Positions 12,051 to 21,714 of a stretch of 64,000 nt of DNA are shown here, piece after piece. Position numbers and translations under genes: made by a program. The notes under the pieces are model-generated. The model worked only from the letters and a program-made list of their open reading frames with translations. It ran no database searches and had not been told where the DNA came from. Positions within the stretch are counted from its first letter, which is position 1. Each line of letters opens with the position of its first letter. Source of the DNA: Romanomermis culicivorax (taxonomy: Eukaryota > Nematoda > Enoplea > Mermithida > Mermithidae); assembly GCA_963922205.1 (NCBI GenBank), contig CAWUHX010000398.1, forward strand, positions 146,972 through 210,971. The letters run 5' to 3'.

Positions 12051-13084
12051 TGTTTGTGATTCTAAAGATGCAGATCAAACCTTAATCTGATAGGAATTAG
12101 TAAAGGTCGAGGGTCTGAAAATAGCATTGTTGCTTATAAAATCAAAGTTCATAATTTATCATATAAATGAAACTCACATGTGGGCAACTTCGTGGCATTA
12201 GGTATCATGATTCTCACTACATGACATTTGATGACTACACTGGAATAGAATACCTGGAGCCAAAACCTTTTACACAAGGTCAGGCTTTCTGCTGTAATGT
12301 ATCAAACATTTAAACAACAAAATAGAAATTGCTAATATAAACATATGCTGTTCAAAAACTGTTTGATAGTGATAGAGATAAAGTGCTTGATCTGTGAAAC
12401 CAATAAGTGTTCATTACACAAAAGTTAAGCCTCTCTTTGATAATTCCTCTGACCTTTTAAAGGCATTTGGTGAAATAAAAACATGACCAAATATGTCTGT
12501 AAAGTGTATCCCTATATTTCTTTTTTTCAGCAGGGTATAAAATGGAAAAATATTAAAAAAGTGTTTGTGATTCTAATGATGCAGATCAAACCTTAACGTA
12601 ATAGGAATTAGTAAAGGTCAAGGGTCTGAAAATTGCATTGTTGCCTATAAAATCAAAGTTCATAATTTATCATATGATTTAAGTCACATGTGGGCAACCT
12701 CCTGGCATAAGTTTTCATGATTCTCATCACATGACATTTGATGACTACACTGGAATAGAATACCTGGAGCCAAAACTTTTTACACAAGGTCAGGCTTTCT
12801 GCTGTAATGTATCAAACATTTAAACAACAAAATAGAAATTGGTAATATAAACATATGCTGTTCAAAAACTGTTTGATAGTGATAGAGATAAATGGCTTGA
12901 TCTAGGAAACCAATAAGTGTTCATTACAATAAAGTTGAGCTTCACTTCTATAATTCCTCTGACCTTTTAAAAGCATTTGGTGAAATAAAAACAAGACCAA
13001 ATATGTCCGTAAAGTGTCATTTGTAAATCCCTATATTTCTTTTTTTTCAGGAGGGTATAAAATGGAAAAATAAAAAAAAAGTGT

Positions 13085-16000
13085 TTGTGATTCTAATGAT
13101 GCAGATCAAACCTTAACGTAATAGGAATTAGTAAAGGTCAAGGGTATGAAAATAGCATTTTTGCTTATAAAATCAAAGTTCATAATTTATCATATAGATG
13201 AAACTCACATGTGGGCAACTTCGTGGCTTTAGTTTTCATGATTCTCACCACATGACATTTCATGACTACACTGGAATATAATACTTGGAGCCAAAACCTT
13301 TTACACAAGGTCAGGCTTTCTGCTGTAATGTATCAAACATTTAAACAACAAAATAGAAATTGGTAATATAAACATATGCTGTTCAAAAACTGTTTGATAG
13401 TGATAGAGATAAATGGCTTGATCTATGAAACCAATAAGTGTTCATTACAATAAAGTTAAGCTTCTCTTCTATAATTCCTCTGACCTTTTAAAAGCATTTG
13501 GTGAAATAAAAACATGACCAAATGTCTGTAAAGTGTATCCCTATATTTCTTTTTTTCAGGAGAGTACAGAATGGAAAATAAAAAAAAAAGTGTTTGTGAT
13601 TCTAAAGATGCAGATCAAACCTTAATCTGATAGGAATTAGTAAAGGTCGAGGGTCTGAAAATAGCATTGTTGCTTATAAAATCAAAGTTCATACTTTATC
13701 ATATAAATGAAACTCACATGTGGGCAACTTCGTGGCATTAGTTTTCATGATTCTCACTACATGACATTTCATGACTACACTGGAATAGAATACCTGGAGC
13801 CAAAACCTTTTACACAAGGTCAGGCTTTCTGCTGTAATGCATCAAACATTTAAACAACAAAATAGAAATTGGTAATATAAACATATGCTGTTCAAAAACT
13901 GTTTGATAGTGATAGAGATAAATGGCTTGATCTAGGAAACCAATAAGTGTTCATTACAATAAAGTTGAGCTTCACTTCTATAATTCCTCTGACCTTTTAA
14001 AAGCATTTGGTGAAATAAAAACATGACCAAATATGTCTGTAAAGTGTCATTTGTAAATCCCTATATTTCTTTTTTTCAGGAGGGTATAAAATGGAAAAAT
14101 AAAAAAAAAGTGTTTGTGATTCTAAAGATGCAGATCAAACCTTAATCTGATAGGAATTAGTAAAGGTCGAGGGTCTGAAAATAGCATTGTTGCCTATAAA
14201 ATCAAAGTTCATAATTTATCATATAAATGAAACTCACATGTGGGCAACTTCGTGGCATTAGGTTTCATGATTCTCACTACATGATGTTTTATGTCTAGAC
14301 TAGGATAGAATACCTGGAGTCAAAACCTTTTACACAAGGTTAGGCTTTCTGCTGTAATGTATCAAACATTCAAACAACAAAATAGAAATTAGTAATATAA
14401 ACATATGCTGTTCAAAAACTGTTTGATAGTGATAGAGATAAAGGGCTTGATCTATGAAACCAATAAGTGTTCATTACAATAAAGTTAAGCTTCTCTTTGA
14501 TAATTCCTCTGACCTTTTAAAGGCATTCCGTGAAATAAAAACATGACCAAATATGTCTGTAAAGTGACATTTGTAAATCCCTATATTTCTTTTTTTCAGG
14601 AGAGTATAGAATAAAAAAATAAAAAAAAGTGTTTGTGATTCTAATGATGCAGATCAAACCTTAACGTAATAGGAATTAGTAAAGGTCAAGGGTATGAAAA
14701 TAGCATTTTTGCTTATAAAATCAAAGTTCATAATTTATCATATAGATGAAACTCACATGTGGGCAACTTCGTGGCTTTAGTTTTCATGATTCTCACCACA
14801 TGACATTTCATGACTACACTGGAATATAATACTTGGAGCCAAAACCTTTTACACAAGGTCAGGCTTTCTGCTGTAATGTATCAAACATTTAAACAACAAA
14901 ATAGAAATTGGTAATATAAACATATGCTGTTCAAAAACTGTTTGATAGTGATAGAGATAAATGGCTTGATCTATGAAACCAATAAGTGTTCATTACAATA
15001 AAGTTAAGCTTCTCTTCTATAATTCCTCTGACCTTTTAAAAGCATTTGGTGAAATAAAAACATGACCAAATGTCTGTAAAGTGTATCCCTATATTTCTTT
15101 TTTTCAGGAGAGTACAGAATGGAAAATAAAAAAAAAAGTGTTTGTGATTCTAAAGATGCAGATCAAACCTTAATCTGATAGGAATTAGTAAAGGTCGAGG
15201 GTCTGAAAATAGCATTGTTGCTTATAAAATCAAAGTTCATACTTTATCATATAAATGAAACTCACATGTGGGCAACTTCGTGGCATTAGTTTTCATGATT
15301 CTCACTACATGACATTTCATGACTACACTGGAATAGAATACCTGGAGCCAAAACCTTTTACACAAGGTCAGGCTTTCTGCTGTAATGCATCAAACATTTA
15401 AACAACAAAATAGAAATTGGTAATATAAACATATGCTGTTCAAAAACTGTTTGATAGTGATAGAGATAAATGGCTTGATCTAAGAAACCAATAAGTGTTC
15501 ATTACAATAAAGTTGAGCTTCACTTCTATAATTCCTCTGACCTTTTAAAAGCATTTGGTGAAATAAAAACATGACCAAATATGTCTGTAAAGTGTCATTT
15601 GTAAATCCCTATATTTCTTTTTTTCAGGAGGGTATAAAATGGAAAAATAAAAAAAAAGTGTTTGTGATTCTAAAGATGCAGATCAAACCTTAATCTGATA
15701 GGAATTAGTAAAGGTCGAGGGTCTGAAAATAGCATTGTTGCCTATAAAATCAAAGTTCATAATTTATCATATAAATGAAACTCACATGTGGGCAACTTCG
15801 TGGCATTAGGTTTCATGATTCTCACTACATGATGTTTTATGTCTAGACTAGGATAGAATACCTGGAGTCAAAACCTTTTACACAAGGTTAGGCTTTCTGC
15901 TGTAATGTATCAAACATTCAAACAACAAAATAGAAATTAGTAATATAAACATATGCTGTTCAAAAACTGTTTGATAGTGATAGAGATAAAGGGCTTGATC

Positions 16001-16180
16001 TATGAAACCAATAAGTGTTCATTACAATAAAGTTAAGCTTCTCTTTGATAATTCCTCTGACCTTTTAAAGGCATTCCGTGAAATAAAAACATGACCAAAT
16101 ATGTCTGTAAAGTGACATTTGTAAATCCCTATATTTCTTTTTTTCAGGAGAGTATAGAATAAAAAAATAAAAAAAAGTGT
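13085..16180 (+). repeat. Two tandem copies of a 3-monomer higher-order unit (1548 bp)
   Basis: The rare variant AGGGTATGAAAATAGC occurs at 13141 and 14689, exactly 1548 bp apart. Markers across the three following monomers recur at the same offset (the ATACTTTATCAT variant, the CTAGACTAGGATAGAATACC variant, and TTAGGCTTTC), with about one visible mismatch (TCTAGGAAACC against TCTAAGAAACC). Part of the same block is also present near 9.4-10.4 kb, at an offset of 4182 bp (8 monomers). Confidence 0.85.
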
Positions 16181-19100
16181 TTGTGATTCTAATGATGCAG
16201 ATCAAACCTTAACGTAATAGGAATTAGTAAAGGTCGAGGGTCTGAAAATAGCATTGTTGCCTATAAAATCAAAGTTCATAATTTATCATATAAATGAAAC
16301 TCACATGTGGGCAACTTCCAGGCTTTAGTTTTCATGATTCTCACTACATGACATTTCATGACTACACTGGAATAAAATTCTTGGAGCCAAAACCTTTTAC
16401 ACAAGGTCAGGCTTTCTGCTGTAATGTATCAAACATTTAAACAACAAAATAGAAATTGGTAATATAAACATATGCTGTTCAAAAACTGTTTGATAGTGAT
16501 AGAGATAAAGGGCTTGATCTATGAAACCAATAAGTGTTCATTACAATAAAGTTAAGCTTCTCTTCTATAATTCCTCTGACCTTTTAAAAGCATTTGGTGA
16601 AATAGAAACATGACCAAATATGTCTGTAAAGTGTATCCCTATATTTCTTTTTTTCAGGAGAGTACAGAATGGAAAATAAAAAAAAAAGTGTTTGTGATTC
16701 TAAAGATGCAGATCAAACCTTAATCTGATAGGAATTAGTAAAGGTCGAGGGTCTGAAAATAGCATTGTTGCTTATAAAATCAAAGTTCATAATTTATCAT
16801 ATGAATGAAACTCACATGTGGGCAACTTCCAGGCTTTAGTTTTCATGATTCTCACTACATCATGTTTTATGTCTATACTGGAATAGAATACCTGGAGCCA
16901 AAACCTTTTACACAAGGTCAGGCTTTCTGCTGTAATGTATCAAACATTTAAACAACAAAATAGAAATTTGTAATATAAACATATGCTGTTCAAAAACGGT
17001 TTGATAGTGCTAGAGATAAAGGGCTTGATCTATGAAACCAATAAGTGTTCATTACAATAAAGTTAAGCTTCTCTTTGATAATTCCTCTGACCTTTTAAAG
17101 GCATTTGTTGAAATAAAAACATGACCAAATACATCTGTAAAGTGTCATTTGTAAATCCCTATATTTCTTTTTTTCAGGAGAGTACAGAATGGAAAAATAA
17201 AAAAAAAGTGTTTGTGAATCTAAAGATGCAGATCAAACCTTAATCTGATAGGAATTAGTAAAGGTCGAGGGTCTGAAAATAGCATTGTTGCTTATAAAAT
17301 CAAAGTTCATAATTTATCATATAAATAAAACTCACATGTGGGCAACTTCGTGGCATTAGTTTTCATGATTCTCACAACATGACATTTGATGACTACACTG
17401 GAATAGAATACCTGGAGCCAAACCTTTTACACAAGGTCAGGCTTTCTGCTGTAATATATCAAACATTTAAACAACAAAATAGAAATTTGTAATATAAACA
17501 TATGCTGTTCAAAAACTGTTTGATAGTGATAGAGATAAATGGCTTGATCTATGAAACCAATAAGTGTTCATTACAATAAAGTTAAGCATCTCTTCCATAA
17601 TTCCTCTGACCTTTTAAAAGCATATGGTGAAATAAAAACATGACCAAATATGTCTGTAAAGTGTATCCCTATATTTCTTTTTTTCAGGAGAGTACAGAAT
17701 GGAAAAATAAAAAAAAGTGTTTGTGATTCTAAAGATGCAGATCAAACCTTAATCTGATAGGAATTAGTAAAGGTCGAGGGTCTGAAAATAGCATTGTTGC
17801 TTATAAAATCAAAGTTCATAATTTATCATATGAATGAAACTCACATGTGGGCAACTTCCAGGCTTTAGTTTTCATGATTCTCACTATATGACATTTCATG
17901 ACTACACTGGAATAGAATACTTGGAGCCAAAACCTTTTACACAAGGTCAGGCTTTCTGCTGTAATGTATCAAACATTTAAACAACAAAATAGAAATTGGT
18001 AATATAAACATATGCTGTTCAAAAACGGTTTGATAGTGCTAGAGATAAAGGGCTAGATCTATGAAACCAATAAGTGTTCATTACAAAAAAGTTAAGCTTC
18101 TCGTTGATAATTCCTCTGACCTTTTAAAGGCATTCCGTGAAATAAAAACATGACCAAATATGTCTGTAAAGTGACATTTGTAAATCCCTATATTTCATTT
18201 TTTCAGGAGAGTAGAGAATGGAAAAATAAAAAAAAGTGTTTGTGATTCTAAAGATGCAGATCAAACCTTAATCTGATAGGAATTAGTGAAGGTCGAGGGT
18301 CTGAAAATAGCATTGTTGCTTATAAAATCAAAGTTCATAATTTATCATATAAATGAAACTCACATGCCGGCAACTTCCAGGCTTTAGTTTTCATGATTCT
18401 CACTACATGATGTTTTATGTCTAGACTAGGATAGAATACCTGGAGTCAAAACCTTTTACATAAGGTCAGGCTTTCTGCTATAATGTATTCAAACAACAAA
18501 ATAGAAATTAGTAATATAAATGTATGCTGTTCAAAAACTGTTTGATAATGATAGAGATAAAGGGCTTGATCTATGAAACCAATAAGTGTTCATTACAATA
18601 AAGTTAAGCTTCTCTTTGATAATTCCTCTGACTTTTTAAAGGCATTTGGTGAAATAAAAACATGACCAAATACATCTGTAAAGTGTCATTTGTAAATCCC
18701 TGTATTTCTTTTTTTTCAGGAGGGTATAAAATAGAAAAATAAAAAAAAATGTTTGTGATTCTAAAGATGCAGATCAAACCTTAATCTGATAGGAATTAGT
18801 AAAGGTCGAGGGTCTGAAAATGGCATTGTTGCTTATAAAATCAAAGTTCATAATTTATCATATAAATGAAACTCACATGTGGGCAACTTCCAGGCTTTAG
18901 TTTTCATGATTCTCACTACATGACATTTGATGACTACACTGGAATAGAATACCTGGAGCCAAAACCTTTTCCACAAGGTCAGGCTTTCTGCTGTAATGTA
19001 TCAAACATTTAAACAACAAAATAGAAATTAGTAGTATAAACATATGCTGTTCAAAAACTGTTTGATAGTGATAGAGATAAAGGGCTTGATCTATGAAACC

Positions 19101-19700
19101 AATAAGTGTTCATTACAATAAAGTTAAGCTTCTTTTTGATAATTCCTCTGACCTTTTAAAGGCATTTGGTGAAATAAAAACATAACCAAATACGTCTGTA
19201 AAGTGTCATTTGTAAATCCATATATTTCTTTTTCTTCAGGAGGGTATAGAATAGAAAAATAAAAAAAAGTGTTTGTGATTATAAAGATGCAGATCAAACC
19301 TTAATCTGATAGGAATTAGTAAAGTTCGAGGGTCTGAAAAGGGCATTGTTGCTTATAAAATCAAAGTTCATAATTTATCATATAAATGAAACTCACATGT
19401 GGGCAACTTCCAGGCTTTAGTTTTCATGATTCTCACTACATGACATTTCATGACTACACTGGGATAGAATAGTTGGAGCCAAAACCTTTTACACAAGGTC
19501 AGGCTTTCTGCTGTAATGTATCAAACATTTAAACAACAAAATAGAAATTGGTAGTATAAACATATGCTGTTCAAAAACTGTTTGATAGTGATAGAGATAA
19601 AGGGCTTGATCTATGAAACCAATAAGTGTTCATAACAATAAAGTTAAGCTTCTCTTCTATAATTCCTCTGACCTTTTAAAAGCATTTGGTGAAATAAAAA

Positions 19701-19704
19701 CATG
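19701..19704. repeat. Target-site duplication, left copy (CATG)
   Basis: Uninterrupted satellite reads AAAAACATGACCAAA. Here CATG precedes the LTR, and CATG also follows the other LTR. The preceding A could extend the duplication to 5 bp, because the LTR itself ends in A. Confidence 0.9.
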
Positions 19705-19842
19705 TGTCGTATTAAGGTTCTCGTATGCCCTCGGCTGCCTACCTGCGGTTCTTGGGAGATCCAATCTGGTACGGCCCCTGACGCTAACCCGGTACTAGTT
19801 TCACTCCTACTGCAGTGAGTTGAGACTTGAGGTACGTGAACG

Positions 19843-19848
19843 TTTATT
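19843..19848 (-). terminator. Candidate polyadenylation signal AATAAA in the 3' LTR
   Basis: Minus-strand AATAAA about 140 bp from the inner end of U5 is the only clear hexamer in the second half of the LTR. The same site is at 32681-32686 in the upstream LTR. The site of RNA cleavage cannot be seen. Confidence 0.45.
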
Positions 19849-20418
19849 AGTGAGCAAAACACAACCGGTAGTGAAATACAATGAGGAATGTAAGTACGAA
19901 ACAAAGGTGCAGAGTGTCAAAAATACAAACACTGACGCCAACAACCTCCCTAGTCAACTGATCCTACCAATTTGTCCCTGAGCAGCGAGCTACAGGGCCA
20001 ATGGGATCCCTCAGGCCACGGCCTAAGCGGAAACTTTACCAAAAATAAGTGAACTGACTCCAAACTACCACTCACTGGCTCCTTTCCTCAAAATGGAACG
20101 TCGAACACGTCTCAGGCCGCGTGATCACTCAAAATTCGCCCGCGGCGCGTATCACGAAATACAGATAAACAAGACGACGATCCTTTCCTCCGTCACCGTC
20201 GTCCAAAAATAACACAGCGTCCGAAACTACGGTGCGGACGGCAATACTACGCAAAGGAGAGGCGATTCTCCGGACGACAATATTTGTCACAATAATAATA
20301 ATAAGAAAAAACTAAGAATGAATAAAAACGCTGGCGCGCGTCTAACATCGACCTGCAAGTGATATGCAAAACATTTGCGCCAACCATTTGTTTATTTTAG
20401 ACCAAAAATATGAGTGAC

Positions 20419-20440
20419 ACAAACCGTTTTATCGGTTTGT
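20419..20440. promoter_or_regulatory. 8-bp inverted repeat in U3 of the LTR
   Basis: ACAAACCG, six bases (TTTTAT), then CGGTTTGT form a perfect inverted repeat. It also occurs at 33257-33278 in the other LTR. It lies in U3, where a dimeric transcription factor could bind, but no factor can be named. Confidence 0.5.
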
Positions 20441-20517
20441 TTACCTGAGAATAAATGAAAACGCTTTAGCAATAAAGAAACTTTAGAAAATGAAATGATG
20501 TAATTAGAGGACCAAAG

Positions 20518-20540
20518 GTCAGAGGAATTGACCCTCTGAC
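20518..20540. other. Perfect 8-bp hairpin at the LTR terminus
   Basis: GTCAGAGG, a seven-base loop, then CCTCTGAC end one base before the LTR boundary; the copy in the upstream LTR is at 33356-33378. On the coding strand this forms the first bases of U3, where integrase must recognise the cDNA end. Confidence 0.8.
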
Positions 20541-20541
20541 A

Positions 20542-20553
20542 TCCCTCCCCCCC
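20542..20553 (-). other. Polypurine tract
   Basis: On the minus strand the 12 bases GGGGGGGAGGGA directly abut the 3' LTR. This is the expected plus-strand DNA primer, resistant to RNase H. Its position also confirms the minus-strand orientation of the element. Confidence 0.9.
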
Positions 20554-21714
20554 AAAGGCAAGACTTTTCCCGCCAGCGAAGGGAAAAGTCAGGAGGTCCC
20601 CCAAGGGCCCCAGACCCTCGACGCCGACGATCGACGCCTCCAACTGTTCCAACCAACGACGCTACGCGCCGTTGACGCGATTATAAACAATAAAAAATAA
20701 AAAGTCCGTATCGAACGGTATCGTTACAACTTTGGGCCAATTGCGCCGGATGCTACCCGACGCTAAAAAGTTCGCTAATAAAATGCCCCGTGGGCTCGTG
20801 GTCCCGAATAAAAGAATAAAAAATGTTCGAACGAATAGCGTTCGCGGCACTCGGGCCGAATTTTGATCAAGATAAAAATAAAAACGTTTTATCGGCGGCG
20901 ACCCCCGCGGTGCCCGGGTTAGGTTGTGGGCTGCTCCCCACTGCCGTCGATTTATTTCGTATCGGCGGCTCCTCCATCACGGATTGTGGCATTCGTCTCC
21001 GTCCTCTCCGGAGGGGGGGTTGTTGCTCGTGGAGAGCCCGCAAGACTTTCCAAATTCCGCCGCCGTTGCTCCTCTGGCCCCTTGGCCGGACACTGGCCCC
21101 CCCAACGCCTTTGGTATTATCTGCCCCCAGGGAGAAAGGATGCCTGAAAAATCAAATCCTCTGGCCCTTTGGCTGTCTAGATTTTGAACCAAAAATGTTT
21201 ATGGTATTTAATGCTAAAGTGAATTTGCCTTATTAAGAGGTAAACTTAAACCCATAACACGGTCTGTGCCACGAAAAAAATTTTAGAATGAAAATGTGTT
21301 TTGGAAAAAAGATGGAAAAAATATGAAAATGGCAGCGCAAAGCTTGCTATCCTTGGGCGATGCCAGTTGGTGACTTTGTCGGAAAGGAACAAAATACCCG
21401 AGATTTAAGAAAATACAAAAAATTGCTCAATAATTTCCAGATTCGCAAAAAAGAAAAAAAAAGAAATACGATATATTCCCGTGCAGATCTCGAACAAAAC
21501 ACAAACGAAAAAATAAATGAAACAATTTGAGATTAGTACAAGAGGCAACTTTTAAGGCATAAAAAGGTGGCACAACCGGTTTCGATTTTGTAATATAGAC
21601 GCTCACAACAGAGAAATAGGTAACTTTTGAAATATCGAAAAAATTTTACAGAACGAAATAATTATCTTTATAATGACCTCACGGAGAGCGGGGTCATCTG
21701 AAACATAAAAACTT
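20554..21714 (-). other. Non-coding 3' region of the young element
   Basis: About 1.16 kb between the stop of the third gene and the polypurine tract. The part at 20570-21180 is GC- and CpG-rich and the rest AT-rich. The longest open frame (plus strand, 20823-21236) has no recognisable motif, is antisense to the element and is probably chance. A perfect hairpin lies at 20562-20590. A short motif CTCTGGCCC(C/T)TTGGC occurs twice (about 21068 and 21160). I see no gene here. Confidence 0.6.
20562..20590. other. 10-bp perfect hairpin next to the polypurine tract
   Basis: GACTTTTCCC, a nine-base loop (GCCAGCGAA), then GGGAAAAGTC. It sits eight bases from the polypurine tract, on the opposite side from the LTR-terminal hairpin, so the PPT/LTR junction is bracketed by two stem-loops. 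Confidence 0.85.

Larger units (their letters stand above)
5804..19704 (+). repeat. Satellite DNA array, monomer about 520 bp (left block)
   Basis: About 27 head-to-tail monomers. The anchor GCAGATCAAACC recurs at 5811, 6331, 6849, 7370, 7888, 8399 and 8918, giving periods of 511-521 bp. Up to about 9.4 kb two monomer types alternate for much of the way: one with TAAAGATGCAG...TTAATCTGATAG, one with TAATGATGCAG...TTAACGTAATAG. Every monomer carries the palindrome CACATGTG (lost in a few), a TTTCTTTTTTTCAGGAG tract followed by a TATAAAATGG-like motif, and an A-rich run. No gene, RNA gene or long open frame is present. Confidence 0.98.
19705..20541 (-). repeat. 3' LTR (837 bp)
   Basis: Identical to the right LTR apart from two substitutions. 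It begins (plus strand) TGTCGTATTAAGG and ends CCTCTGACA. On the coding strand it holds inverted repeats near its start and a polyadenylation hexamer. Because genes run on the minus strand, this left copy is the downstream LTR. Confidence 0.97.

Noticed and set aside
20823..21236. 137-codon plus-strand frame in the 3' region of the young element
   Set aside because: Antisense to the element, no motif, and located in GC-rich DNA where long chance frames are common.
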